From NCBI GenBank assembly GCA_037951105.1, contig JBAMJV010001300.1, positions 186,001 to 250,000 on the forward strand: a DNA stretch of 64,000 nucleotides, in the 5' to 3' direction. The first letter of the stretch is position 1. Each line of letters starts with the position of its first letter. The position numbers were made by a program, and so were the translations under genes. Positions 37,138 through 48,642 of the stretch are shown in pieces. The notes under the pieces are model-generated. The model saw only the letters and a list, made by a program, of their open reading frames with translations. It did not search any database and was not told the origin of the DNA. This DNA is from Echinarachnius parma (Eukaryota; Echinodermata; Echinoidea; Clypeasteroida; Echinarachniidae).

Positions 37138-37979
37138 CATTTTCCTCATGTTCGAGTCAAAATTAACCCCTTGACTACACATGATTTTCTATTTTGATTT
37201 GTGTTAAACAAAACTAATCAATGCAATATTTTCAAAATGTTACAAACTTCAACCATCGACAACAATCTACATGTAGATAGACAAAAGAAAGAAATGCTAT
37301 TTCATAGGCCATTATCAGTTCGGATCAGGCAATTGTTGTTGTTCCTTCAGGCTTTACAAAACAGAACTGGAATTTTTTCTTTTCTTATTTCAACGTTGCG
37401 TTGCTGTGTCTGGTTGCACACATTTATTTTTGTCTTTTTTAAATCATTCTTTTTACAGCATATACATCCCAAGACGTCGCAACTGTTTAATGAGGCTGTA
37501 TACACCTACAACACCACGTTCTGACTGCAACAGAAATCAGAAATCACCTTGCCACCCAACCAAGACGCTCAGAAGGTACACATCAAAAGAGCCAACTACC
37601 AAGCAGGTGTGTTTTGAACTATTTTAGTAAGCTTAAATGGATTAACTAGGGCTCGACACTCACACTGGCCCGCTGGCCCGGGGCCAATGAAATATCATCT
37701 CGGGCCAGCTAAAAAGTGCAAATGGCATATTTTGGTGGCCCGATCGAGCAAGCATTGACACTAGTACAAATCTTGTTTTCTTCCATATCATGCTCCGATC
37801 TATTATCACATTTTTTATCAGAAAAGAGTGATATTTTGAAAAGTAAAAAAGTTTACTTGTGAAATAGAATTATGGGGCCAGTAATTGTTTTCTTTCAGGA
37901 CACCAGAAAAAGAGAAGAAATTCCTAATATCAATGGCACAATCAGGTCACTGACAAAACATGGAGTGTGAAGCCCTGGA

Positions 37980-38341
37980 CTTACTCTTAGTAACATTGTC
38001 CAAATCCTCAAAACTTACTTGGAACTCAGGTGGTTCTCTCATACCTTGTCATAGTCATAACATTAAAAGCACAGGACAGGTTTCTGTTTTTCAAATTTCC
38101 ATTTCGTTAAGAAGATATTTATGATTGAAGTGTTCAGATGTTTAATGGGCTATGGGATAGTTAAAGCTGTGTACAAAGTAATTGCAAAGAGGTTAGTGAA
38201 TATCACTTTGCTTCTCTGCTCATTTCTCAGCCAACAAACAACCCATTCATGTGAAGTGTTCACACAATGAAATCACACAAGTACACATTTAAATTAATGA
38301 CTCATCACTTGTAGCACTTGTCAAGAAAGTTAATATGTAGA
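37980..38341. repeat. MITE family A, decayed copy
   Basis: It has GTAACATTGTCCAAATCCTC at the left and the shared internal block, but the terminal CCCTTTAA is lost. Confidence 0.55.
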
Positions 38342-38939
38342 GTTCAACACTAATAATAAAGAACATCTATATAATTATAATGTCTTTGTGTATAATACAC
38401 TGTATCATGTTTACAAACAAAATCAATTTGCAATTATCTACAATGTTAATTTTAGTTAAGCGAGAGAGTATTGTAAAACAAATGATTGTACATGTGTAAT
38501 ACATATTTACTGAACTGTGTTTCATTTTAAAGCAGAGCTCATTATATATTTTCTTTTCCTCTTTTTCTGTATTTCCAGGTGTCTACTAAAGGAGTTTGAT
38601 TGCAGAGCCAGACATACAAGCCTTATATTCACATAGATGGAAGAGGAACAGCTAGCCATCAACTGAATGAATATTACTCTTGCCCTAGATACTACTCTAG
38701 GAAATACAAGAGGCATCAGTCTGAAAATAGAAAGGAAGGGTCAATTTTTACTGGACACAACCTCCATGAACTTCAGAAGCATCCAGCCTGTTGATTTTAC
38801 CTAGCTGACCCCTCCTTCTTTCAGAAATGTGTCATGTCAGGTGTTAGTGATGAACAGCGTCTACTGAGAAGAGAGTAATTGCCTAAGTTGCTTTTGAGAT
38901 GGTGAAAATAAATCTGACAGTCAGGGATAGTAGCATCAT

Positions 38940-39385
38940 TACCGAGCTGCCAAACTAATGCTGGGACTTTGAAGGAACATCTGGATGGGAACCGATTCGG
39001 AAAGGTTCAGACAAATTTTATCTGGTCTTCAGACCGGAACAGAACTTGGCCTGGTAGATCACAGAAAAATTCACGCAATCGTGAAAACATCAGCAAAAAT
39101 AGTGTTTTAGGCTGCTTGACCCAATTGAGTGAAACTTGATATCCTTTTAAAGCTAAGATATTTAATTATTAATAGTAAATATATTATCCATTGCGGATAT
39201 AGTAAATAAGTAGTAATAGTCAAATAGATTTACGTAATATGTAAATCATCATAATGCATTAGTGATTTTAAATTATTTTGTTGAATTGGATAACATTTGC
39301 TCCAAAGAATTTAAAATGTAAAACAAATTGGTGTTTCAATATTTCTTTTAAGAGTAAGCTCTCTTTTTTGCTCTTATGTCCCACG
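38940..39385. other. No recognised feature
   Basis: AT-rich; nothing supportable. Confidence 0.4.
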
Positions 39386-39388
39386 CCC

Positions 39389-39870
39389 TAAAGGGATAGT
39401 TGGTTTGGTAAAGGTGATGCTACACAAAGATAATACAACAAAAATGAGTGTCAAATTCAAAAGAGCATACAATTTAATGAGATAATAAATTTGGTTTGAT
39501 CAAAATAGGTTCAGAAATGGCTGAAATATCAATAAACATAACCATTTGTAATAATTGTTGGGCCCCACAATTATTCATTAGTTTTGAACCAGCACTCAAA
39601 ATTCTCATTTAAATGCTTCCTCTTTTCAGAAATTTACAGAAGAGGTTTTTAAATAGCTGTTGATTATCTCTCTATTTAATCACTATTTCAATAAAACATC
39701 ACATGCACAATATTTAATTTTAGTGTGTTTAGAGAGCACCCTCTTGAGTTGTAACGGCTCTTCTTTAATGATAACAGGCTTTTTACTTAGTCGTTTGTAA
39801 TTGTTGTATTCCTTTCGAGCATGGTGTAGTTATAACTATGAGTTCATAATCGTAATGTAATGGTGCATAG
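39389..39870. repeat. MITE family B, decayed copy
   Basis: It starts TAAAGGGATAGTTGGTTTGG and has the internal GGCTGAAATATCAATAAA, GGGCCCCA and ATGATAACAGGCTTTTTAC blocks. The right terminus is lost. Confidence 0.65.
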
Positions 39871-40108
39871 GAATTGTAGACACAAAAGTGAGTGATTTTG
39901 GGGCAGGCGTTCATTTACAGAAGGTCGATCACATGACTTGTTGCTGTGATACATGCAAAAGGTTGATGGGTGGGGGGTGAATTACTGAATTCACAGGTAG
40001 ACAAACCTGCACTGCCTCCAGTTAATCTCTTTTTTCATGTGTTCGCTGACTAGCGACCAAGTAAACATTACATGCCACTAGTAGCATAAACTTTCATTCA
40101 TTTATGTA

Positions 40109-40274
40109 CAGTGAAACCTCTTTATAACAAGTGTTGTTATAAAACAAGGTACCTGATATAGTCGGGTAACTTCACGAGTCCAGGGTCTATAGGTACTTTG
40201 TTGTTTTTAAGCCATGTAATACAACAAGGTAAATTCAATGGTCCCAACATTCTCATTATAAATAGGTTTCACTG
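40109..40274. repeat. pogo/Tigger-like MITE (CAGTGAAACCTCTTTATAAC)
   Basis: CAGTGAAACCTCTTTATAAC and GTTTCACTG ends are inverted. TATAACGAGGT-type ends are known from pogo-group mariner elements. TA borders fit. A second copy is at 41499-41662. Confidence 0.7.
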
Positions 40275-41290
40275 CTCTTAACTCCACACATGTAAGTTTT
40301 CTTACAATCATTCATACAACCATCAAGTCTTTCTTTTATTCTAAAGATGCTGTGTAGATATGGATTAGTTATAATTAGCTCTTTATTGAATCCTGAATGT
40401 CAGATTCTAAAACATGTATGCATACATGTAGTTAGCTAACTTCCATAATTCTATTGTATGTTTATAATTGTTAACAATTATATATCCAGGGTTTGGTTTT
40501 ATATGCAATATTTTCTTCACAGCTGACACATTGCAAAGTAAATGTGCACTTTGCTACTGGTACATTTGGCATAGGCACAACATGTTTTGATAATCACTAA
40601 CCACATTGTAAATGAATGTAGACAAAGCTTTTAAAAGTTTATTATTTGTTATTTTATTGCTGTTGAAATGTAGGCAGATGTTATCGTGAGTCCTGGGTAG
40701 TAAATACTCCCGAAATCAACAACACTACCTACAAGGTCCTCTCAGGGTATGACCATAAAACAGTATTGTATCATTAGTTGCCAGTTTGGTAAAAAACTTA
40801 CATTTATTTTGTAAATTATACACAGCTTGCTCGTGGTAGTGCATTTGCAAGTACCTTTTATATGTTTTTACAGAACCTCTATAATGCTTAAATTGCCATC
40901 AAATCAAAGCAATGACACATAAAAACAAAACAAAAACATGAGTATAAAAAACAATGCATCAAGATATAACTTACTAGTGTGTAAATAAATGTACGTAGTG
41001 TTTTGTGCCAAAAGTAAATTACTTGTATTATTGCCTCGTTACATCACATCAAAGTGACTGAAAAACAAATTAAGTATTACAAAAACGCATCTCATGTTTT
41101 ACTTGCAAGTTTGTACATGTTTATACTGTAATCAACTCTTTCTTATGCCTATGTGAATCAATTGTGTTGTGTGTAGAGGTCTCTGCTGCAGAAAGATTCA
41201 CAATCAATTTAAAGTGGCAATTCATTTTTAGTCAGAAAATGTGCATTTGAACAGATCAATTTTGCACATCTAGTCACATGATATGACTTG
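40275..41290. other. No recognised feature
   Basis: AT-rich interior of the large element; no credible ORF or repeat seen. Confidence 0.4.
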
Positions 41291-41291
41291 C

Positions 41292-41438
41292 AATAGACCG
41301 CTTCGGCAATGTATGCCAATAATATGTGTATGACGTCAGACTCCCCGTCGGCAAGCTTAACAAAAGTACTTTGCTTGACGACGGGGAGTCTGACGTCATG
41401 CGCATATTATTTGCATACATTACCGAAGCGGCCTATTA
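41292..41438. repeat. Foldback element, ~60-bp arms
   Basis: TAGACCGCTTCGGCAATGTA pairs with TACATTACCGAAGCGGCCTA, and inner GACGTCAGACTCCCCGTCG pairs with CGACGGGGAGTCTGACGTC. Confidence 0.85.
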
Positions 41439-41498
41439 GAAGCAACTGTACAATTAATTGTGTCTTTGAATATTTATTTGTCCTATTCTTGTATTACT

Positions 41499-41662
41499 CT
41501 AGTGGAGCCTATTTATAACGAGGTACTTGATATAGTGAGGTAATTTCACAGGTTCTGGTTCCATGTATTCTATTTTTAAGCCCTGATACAACACAATATC
41601 TGATATCACTTATCACGTAAATGAAATGGACCAAACATTCTCGTTATAACAAGGTTTCACTG
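41499..41662. repeat. pogo/Tigger-like MITE, second copy
   Basis: It resembles 40109-40274 throughout (TTTATAACGAGGTACTTGAT, right end AACAAGGTTTCACTG). The left terminus has decayed. Confidence 0.65.
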
Positions 41663-41758
41663 TACATTTTTGTATACAACTCAGTTCATGCATGCATTAT
41701 CTTAAGTCTGCTGCATGAACGCATATTGATTACTGAGTTTTAAAGTTACAGATATAAC

Positions 41759-42320
41759 TTAAAGGGATAGTTGAGTTTTGGTAGAGAGGGCGCTAGACTA
41801 CTTATTTTTTTGTGAGGTAATGAAAAACTGAGTGTAAAATTTGAAAGAGCATAATATTTAAATAATAAAATCATCTTTGTTTGATCAAAATCGGTTCAGA
41901 GACGGCTGAAATATCCATAAATATAACAATTTGTAATAAAGCTGGGGCCCCAGGTTTATAAGAGAATTTTAAACCAGCCGTTAAAAATTCAAAGAAATGC
42001 TTCCTCTTTTAAAAAAGTTACAAAATAGGTATTTAAATAGTTGTTGGTTATTTCTCTATCTAATCACTATTTCAACAAAGCATCACATGCAAAATATTTT
42101 ATTCAAAATGGTTGAAACCGATGAGTGTTTGGAGAGCGCCCTCTTACGTTTTAACGGCTCTTTTTGAATGATAACATGATCTTTACTACGTCATTTGTAA
42201 TTTTGTGTTCCTTTCTAGTTATAACTATTAGTTTGTAATGCAATGATGCAGGTTTTGGTTACTAAAATTCAGTTTCACCAAAAATGTACTCTCCTTACCA
42301 GAACTAAACTATCCCTTTAA
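41759..42320. repeat. MITE family B, full-length copy
   Basis: The ends TTAAAGGGATAGTTGAGTTT and GAACTAAACTATCCCTTTAA are inverted. This copy is the reference for the empty-site test of the large element. Confidence 0.85.
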
Positions 42321-42765
42321 TAATACAATATATATCATATGCTCCCCAGGGAGTGGACAATGTGCACTTTGTGTGCTGGATTGAGTGCAGTATGTATCCG
42401 ATGACCGGAACGTGCGCTATATAAGTAGCCACCATTATTATTATTATTATATTTATTATGTCACATGTCAGCATATTGCAATGCAACCAATGCCATGCAG
42501 TTGCCTAGAAGTTCACATATTATTATACCACTTCATAAATGCTTATAAATAAATTATATTGCACTGTTATTGCACAGTACCTAGAAGTATCAGAAAATGT
42601 TTGCTGGTTCTCACCAAACATACTGTTTTAGTCATTGTTTTATACTGTTCCTAAGAGATATGATAGTAAAGTGGCAAGCATTTCTTGTAATGACATCTGT
42701 TGAAAATTTGTTAGAAAACAACAAATAAATTGTCTTTCTATTTATATCATGCTTTAACATGGTCT

Positions 42766-43125
42766 TTATTTTAAATTCATGATGTGCATTTTGGGCAACA
42801 ATCTCTCTTCAATCGGCTGATCATCATCTTTATCTAGAATGTTTACACATACAAAATGACACCATTTGTGGCAGCAATCACAACAAATAGAATTGTCTTC
42901 AAATATACATCCATCGGGAAGTTGCAAGCACTCATTGTCACAAATGTTACACATGTATACAGATCGACTTTTCTGACGTGCCGACATCTTTCCATTTTTT
43001 CCCCTCTTTTTAGTGTCAGTGTCTTTTTGTTGTGTCTGATTCGATGTTGATCGAAGTGATGGCTTGTTCTGTTTGTTCTGTTGATGTCTGAGGACCAGTG
43101 TTTGTTGGTACTGCCTGTGCATCAA
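42766..43125 (-). pseudogene. PHD-like zinc-binding fragment inside the large element
   Basis: The open frame ends with CNICDNECLQLPDGC, then NSICCDCCHKWCHFVC, a Cys/His pattern like PHD/RING-type fingers with the hallmark W-C-H before a Cys. A further CPKC pair appears just after in the +1 frame, so a one-base shift probably broke the finger. Upstream, in another frame, QTSTEQT matches the 44.2-kb fragment, implying related or duplicated exons. PHD-like fingers occur in host chromatin proteins and in some transposon proteins; I cannot tell which. Confidence 0.45.
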
Positions 43126-43126
43126 T

Positions 43127-44170
43127 AGTTTACAATGGAAGTTTAGTAAAAACCAGAGTCGGGTTAATGTGGTGTGTGATAGATTGTATCAGACTTGCGT
43201 GTGTGTTGTTGTTGTTGTTGATGATGTCGACGACGACGGTGATTGATAAACACACACGGCAGACACCAGCACCCAATACTAGCTTACTAATTAAATATAT
43301 AGAAATACAAGCTTGACACGGGAATAAATGAATGTCCACGCAGTTGATATAAATTGGAATGACGTCATTATTAAGAAGATAAACAAATGTCCAAAAGGAT
43401 GTATTGCACTGCGATTAGTTAATTTGTATAGGCCTAGAAAGAGTAAGTGACAGTCCGCGGATGAAATGTATAGCGAGAATAGCGAGAGTTCGGAGAGATG
43501 ATGAAGAAGTAGAACGCGAGCGTGCGTGAAGAGATGACGATGTTGAATCCTGTTCGATCGATGGACTAGCGCGCATGATGTGTCAGAGATCGCAATCGAT
43601 GAACTCCGGCACGTGCCGTGGAGATCGAGAAGAAAAGCCTGGAAGCCTAACATGGTGCTAATAAAACATGTCCGTAAAGATGAAGACAAAATGATGAACA
43701 TCAAAGAAAAGATGGATGGAAGACCAAATGGTTCGGTGGATGAAGAGGTGGATGAAGATGAAGTTGAATGGCTGAAGTTTAACGCCCCATGATGTCAGTA
43801 TGCGGACTCTCCCTTGAAGTTGGTGAAATCAAGGAGTGGTTGACAACCATGTTAGTTGAATGGTAACTAACATGGCGATGATGAGGAGATGTTACTCCGA
43901 TGGAAGTTGGTGGAAGAGTGAAGATCTAGCTAAAATACCACGTGGCAGAGGAGAAACAAAGAGGTGATTATCTGACCAAAGATAAATTGACATGGATCAG
44001 ACAGGTCAGCCACTGGAGTCGAGCTGGATCAACATTAGTCTGGCCAGGCTATAAGTGAGCCATAATAAAATAGAATGTTATCCATGAGATGTCGGCTGCA
44101 GAAATTGTTTTTCAGCCTTGATCGTAGTTAGTCTGTTGTTCAGGCTATAAATGTAGAGTGAAGTGAGTCA
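43127..44170. other. Interior of large element, no gene recognised
   Basis: A 70-residue acidic plus-strand frame at 43580-43792 is not recognised and lacks support. The stretch otherwise has GATGAAG-rich sequence. Confidence 0.35.
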
Positions 44171-44365
44171 CTACAGAAGTGATGGCTTGGTTGACCTTCC
44201 TGAATGCTTTGATGAGATGACTTGAGAAGAGTCAATTGTCTGTTCTGTTGATGTCTGAAGATCAGCGGATGTTGATGGTGCCTGCGCACTTGCTGCTTCT
44301 GTTGTCCATTGTGAAATGAGCTCTCTCGTAAATTCTGCATCATCTTCTGATTCATCGGCCATAGT
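44171..44365 (-). CDS. Short acidic N-terminal exon/ORF of unknown function inside the large element
   Basis: Starting at an ATG it reads MADESEDDAEFTRELISQWT and continues for 64 residues to TAG. STSADLQTSTEQT resembles the sequence just upstream of the PHD-like fragment at 43.1 kb, suggesting two copies of one protein's N-terminus. An upstream acceptor-like TTTAACAG is present. It could be the first exon of a cargo or transposon gene. Function unknown. Confidence 0.35.
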   Translation of the reverse strand, partial: TMADESEDDAEFTRELISQWTTEAASAQAPSTSADLQTSTEQTIDSSQVISSKHSGRSTKPSLL

Positions 44366-44645
44366 GTTCGATGATGCTGAAACTGTTAAATAAATGTTTA
44401 AAAATAAAAGGAAGAAAGACAATCAAATTTAAGTTTGTGACCACATGACAAAGTCTAAGACTAAGACTAGAGGGCCTTGTTACTTCTTCAGACCATGTAG
44501 ATTATAGATGCTCAAGTTTAGCTTATCAGAGTATTATATCAAGATCCAGATTGACAAATCTATAATTTTTGTTGTTATTATCCAGCTAATTGGACCATGT
44601 AACTACTCTTTCTTTGAGATATGTACGAATAATATTATTAAAAAT

Positions 44646-44739
44646 GAGCAAAGAAAATGGGATTCCAACGGGATTCGAACCCGAGACCTCCGGATTGCTA
44701 GACCGGTGCTCTTACCGACTGAGCTATAGAAAACCCTAT
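44646..44739 (-). repeat. tRNA-Ala-like sequence (minus copy of inverted pair)
   Basis: On the minus strand it has TAGCTCAGTCGGTAAGAGCA (A box), loop CTAGCAA (anticodon AGC) and GGTTCGAATCCCG (B box). The acceptor stem pairs poorly. It is inverted relative to 44883-44970. Both share flanks such as GGGATT..AACGGGATTCGAAC and AAAATGAGCAAAGAAAATGG. Confidence 0.55.
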
Positions 44740-44882
44740 GACGGCATTCATCAGTTCGGTGATCCCTCGCAGATATCCCCAAGTTGATTTCTATCCTTCG
44801 GGTTTATGTCAGGTTTATAATAGCTTCTGACCTCACGAGCAATGAAAATTAAGGGGATTCTATGGGACGAATGCCGTCATAG

Positions 44883-44985
44883 GGACGGTTTTCTATAGCT
44901 CAGTCAGTAAGTCTAAGAGCACCGGTCTAGCAATCCGGAGGTCTCGGGTTCGAATCCCGTTGTAATCCCATTTTCTTTGCTCATT
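44883..44985 (+). repeat. tRNA-Ala-like sequence (plus copy of inverted pair)
   Basis: It shares with the minus copy TTTTCTATAGCTCAGTCAGT and CACCGGTCTAGCAATCCGG. A 4-base insertion in the D-arm region (GTAAGTCTAAGAGC) makes a functional tRNA unlikely. Confidence 0.55.
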
Positions 44986-45017
44986 TTTAATCACAATATA
45001 TTTCTGGTCAGTTTAAT

Positions 45018-45565
45018 TACCGTGGGTGCTAGAGAACCCGGCCAGTCACACACAGCACAGATTAGCACAGTGCGTCATTGACTTTGTACACGCACCGTGC
45101 GCGGTGGCCGGGTTCTCCTGCACTGCGATAAATTGAACCTTCGTGCATGAAATCGCGCCGTGCGGAAACCCGCTTTGCCGTTGAGCGATAATTTTTTATC
45201 AGCGAAGGCACCGCGATATTACGGTCCAATTGGTGTAAGTTTCTACCGAAATGAACTACTGAGCGTAGATTTACAAAAGCGAGAATAAAGATTATAAAAA
45301 TTGTAATCTCAAATTATCGTGAATAAAATAAAAAAATAACAAATTTCGGAGTTTAAAGACTGACTTTCAAGCGATTTTCTGGATAACCAGGAGGACTACA
45401 GAACAGCAATATACACGTATTTTATGAGCAATGTGCAGATAAATCGTTTGATATAAGTTTCGAGTCACATGTTCAGTGCATTCTCGGCAAATCTAATTTC
45501 AAAGGTAGCCCTGTCCATTTTTTGGCCGGGTTCTCCCCCGTCCGGGTTCTCTAGCCACTACGGTA
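45018..45565. repeat. MITE with TACCGT..GTGGCTAGAGAACC termini
   Basis: TACCGTGGGTGCTAGAGAAC and GTTCTCTAGCCACTACGGTA are inverted. GGCCGGGTTCTC recurs internally. No ORF. Confidence 0.8.
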
Positions 45566-45569
45566 TGTT

Positions 45570-46135
45570 TGAATTAAATAATATTAATTATCAACGTCTT
45601 CATCATTCATGGCCTCTTTTAAAGTTTTAGTTTTATATTTGATTAGAATCAATAACTGTCGGTCATTACAGTATTCCATTGTCAATTATGTTTATATTCA
45701 TACACCTGAGACATTTATTTGGTTAATTTCGACCTAAAACAAGAGTGTTTACTTATAGCAGGTGAACAAAGTTGAGTCACCAATACGGGCACACACACAT
45801 TTGCACAGATGGGCCTGGGCACGGCAGTCGAGATCCCACTCTTATTAGCCGACTTAACGTCGTATTATCAGGTTTATTTGTTTAAGGATCGTTATAAAAA
45901 TAAATTATCATAAACTTTGGTTTCTTACCTTACAAATAATACTTGAATACAAGAGAATCTCTGCCAAATATCGGATCCTGTGCACAAGAGTAATGTTGAT
46001 TCGAAGAACAGAATCCCGTACGTTCACCGTTTGTTAAATGTTGTCAGTGGATAAATTATCTTAATTGCGATCGCAACAATCTGCACATATTATTATGCAG
46101 CGCGCGCAGTCATAAACATGTTTGCCAAATAAATC
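45570..46135. other. No recognised feature
   Basis: AT-rich; nothing supportable. Confidence 0.4.
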
Positions 46136-46139
46136 AACA

Positions 46140-46601
46140 AATTAATTCACTCATTTATTTTGGTAAAAGGGTGTATCTCATCGATACACCCTTCTACCAA
46201 CAAAAAGTGACGGAATAATTCACTCATTTATTTTGGTAAAAGGGTGTATCTGAAGATACACCCTTTTGGCCAAATAAGTGAAGGAATAATCATGGTGTAT
46301 CTGCAGATACATACCTTTTACCAAAAAGAGACGTATTACGGCGTGTGTCAATTTTTATGGCAGAAGGGTGTATCTGGATAAAAATGAACCTTACTCTAAA
46401 TATAAGAAGTTTACAAAAATGAAAACTATATTAAAATAATATTTGAACGATACATTACATTTTAAAACAAACTCCAACATCATACAACCATTCCTAAGGC
46501 TTCTATAGCAAAACAAAATGCTCAAACTTCAAAGTCATTTTTCTCGGCTTTATGTACGCCGGTGTATATTCGAGATACACCCTTTTGCCATATTAGGGCC
46601 G
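46140..46601. repeat. Right subterminal hairpins of the large element
   Basis: GGTAAAAGGGTGTATCTCAT pairs with GATACACCCTTCTACC. A second hairpin pairs GGGTGTATCTG and AGATACACCC. Further GTGTATC motifs lie at ~46291 and 46362, and the terminal inverted repeat at 46571-46601. Confidence 0.85.
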
Positions 46602-47093
46602 AGGGATAGTTGAGTTTTGGTAAAGTGCAGTTTTGGTCAAACTGAATTTTAGTAACCAAAACCTTCACCATTACATTACAAAATAATAGTTATAACTCCA
46701 CCATGCTGGAAAGGAATACTAATTACAAATGACTAAGTAAAAAGCCTGTTATTATTTTTTTTAAAGTCTTTATAATTCAAGAGGGTGCTCTCTAAACACT
46801 AATCGGTTTCAACCATTTTAAATAAAATATTGTGCATGCGATATTTTGTTGAAATATTGATAAGATAGAGAGATAATCAACAATTATTTGAAAATCTCTT
46901 TTGTAAGTTCTTGAAAAGAGGAAGCATTTAAAACAAAATTTAACGTCATTTCTGAACCGATTTTGATCAAATAAAGTTTATTCTGTCATCAAAATTCTAT
47001 GCTCTTTTGAATTTGACACACAGATTTTCATTATCTCACCAAAAAAATATTTTGTGTAGCGCCCTCTATACCAAAACTCAACTATCCCTTTAA
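46602..47093. repeat. MITE family B copy split by the large element
   Basis: It begins AGGGATAGTTGAGTTTTGG, lacking only the first bases TTAA(A), which remain at 34211-34218 beyond the large element. The right end is CTCAACTATCCCTTTAA. Confidence 0.85.
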
Positions 47094-47658
47094 CGTCTTA
47101 CATGCAGTTCTGATAGGTTTCAGCACTAAAATATCTATACTATAGAATTCAATTATGGCAACCATTTCTTCATCGCTAATCAAAAATGTTTCGTTCATGT
47201 CATTTCGATTTGATATACCCACCCACAAAAGCTGTCGAAATGATTGTATTGGAAACAAAAACACAATAAAATGTTGTGGCATGGTCGGAAGGGTACGTGA
47301 TTTCTATTCGTGGGGTCTAGAGTTCGAAACCGATTGATGCCCCAGCATTTTGTTTGTTCAACAAGTAATGTAATCCCGGTTCCAGCTCTTTGACCTCAAA
47401 ACAAAATGTAAATAGTCGGACAGTTATAAATAGCAAACTAAAGTGGCGCTTTTTATAGCAATTTTGGTTAGGATGCTCCGTACAGAGTTGAGATTGTGCA
47501 TAATTATTAGGATTGTTTGGATTTTGAACTGGACTTACTGAAAATGACCATGCATGAGGAGTAATGCGCATTTCAATAATGCACCTAGTGTGCATATCAC
47601 CTTTACATCACGTTATTATCAGGCATTACATAACATCTACAATAACTACATTTCTTTG

Positions 47659-47760
47659 GTCATAGGGACTGTTCCCTCCGTCCGTCCTTCCCGGCATCCT
47701 TTGCGGTCACGTCAGTTGACCTCATGTAGTCGTCTGTGAGGGTGGGGTGTAGCCACGCGA
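47659..47760 (-). pseudogene. Decayed partial copy of receptor exon 5 (TM2/ECL1)
   Basis: [25 protein letters not shown]-type sequence repeats that at the end of the real exon, offset 163 bp. The donor GTAAGA has become CAAAGA, a 4-base CCGT insertion breaks the frame near the end, and the first half including TM2 is absent. Confidence 0.85.
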
Positions 47761-47821
47761 GTTTATGACATCTATAAACATTAAACATTACATAACATCT
47801 ACAATAACTACATTTTCTTAC

Positions 47822-47993
47822 GTCATAGGGACTGTTCCCTCCGTCCTTCCCGGCATCCTTTGCGGTCACGTCAATTGACCTCATGTAGTCGTCGGTGAGG
47901 GTGGGGTGGAGCCACACGATCATCGCGATATACTTGAATATGAAGGAGACGACCAGGTTCTTGTGGATGGCGATCCGCGTGCACTGGAGAGCC
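47822..47993 (-). CDS. Receptor exon 5: TM2 and first extracellular loop
   Basis: Between CTCACTAG and GTAAGA it encodes [35 protein letters not shown], then a charged loop [27 protein letters not shown] is the conserved TM2 start of the family. The downstream intron is 23.1 kb. Confidence 0.92.
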
Positions 47994-48002
47994 CTAGTGA
48001 GA

Positions 48003-48374
48003 GATGGAACGGATTTTTTTTTTTTTTAATAGGGTACGTTTAAATATTAATTATACAAAATATATTGTAGGTGTTAAACTAAACGAATTAAGGTGAGAAT
48101 GGAACGGAAACTACCTTTAGAAAGGGTACGTAGAAATGTAACTTTAATTTAATATGGCATTTGCGTGTACTTTTTGTTGCAAATATGCGACATTGCCAGT
48201 CAATGAGTTAAATAAACAAACGACCTACTTAAAGACACATACACATGACGTACAGGGACATTATGATCACAACCAAATATTCACATCGGATTCACAGCTT
48301 AAAAAAAACACACATAAAGACAAACAAAAACCCCCAAAACACGCAAACTGTCGACATACTTGAAGTTAGTTTAG
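48003..48374. other. Intron, no recognised feature
   Basis: AT-rich intron between exons 5 and 4, with short T and A runs. Confidence 0.45.
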
Positions 48375-48642
48375 TTAAACCACCTTCCCGATCCAATTTT
48401 GGCACATACTGCGGCGCCTATGTCCGATTCATCAACCCTATGCCACACGTCTACTAAATGTAGCGAAAGCTGCAGAAGGTGGCCAGTCCTCTGGTAACTC
48501 GTGGGATTAACTTTCCCTTCTCCATTTTATAATTGCCGAGCGCCTGGCTAGAAGGCAAAATGTACAATTTTTAAATATTTGTTATGACACAGGCTGGGTT
48601 CAAACCCGGGACCTCCCGTGCATGAGGCGGACACTCCAACCG
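48375..48642 (-). repeat. tRNA-derived SINE, minus copy
   Basis: Reverse complement of the 29553 SINE: GGTTCAAACCCGGGACCTCC region, then TAGCTTTCGCTACATTTAG-equivalent body. Its head abuts the decayed exon 4 copy. Confidence 0.75.

Larger units (their letters stand above)
34980..38930 (+). other. Possible spliced transcript inside the large element (weak)
   Basis: A GC-rich patch (34980-35340) with a short open frame ends at a plausible donor (AAAAAAG|GTAATT, 35341). Plausible exon-like pieces bounded by AG/GT follow at 37459-37575, 37909-37944 and 38579 onward, with AATAAA near 38908. I recognise no domain and could not confirm a continuous frame, so this may be a non-coding transcript, a relic transposon gene, or chance. 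Confidence 0.2.
34219..46601. mobile_element. Candidate 12.4-kb DNA transposon with TIRs, subterminal repeats and AGGG duplication
   Basis: Terminal ~28 bp are inverted with 2 mismatches. The left end reads CGGCCCTATTTTGGCAAAAG then GGTGTATCT; the right end, complemented, reads CGGCCCTAATATGGCAAAAG then GGTGTATCT. AGGG occurs on both sides (34215-34218, 46602-46605). Removing the element and one AGGG joins TTAAAGGG to ATAGTTGAGTTTTGG, which is exactly the terminus of MITE family B as at 41759. Both ends carry subterminal GGGTGTATC hairpins. The interior holds a weak plus-strand transcript candidate (35.0-38.9 kb), PHD-like fragments on the minus strand (42.8-44.4 kb), tRNA-like inverted copies and nested MITEs. 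No transposase was recognised. Four-bp duplications occur in several superfamilies (Sola, Chapaev, Academ, Ginger); which applies is unknown. Confidence 0.7.
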
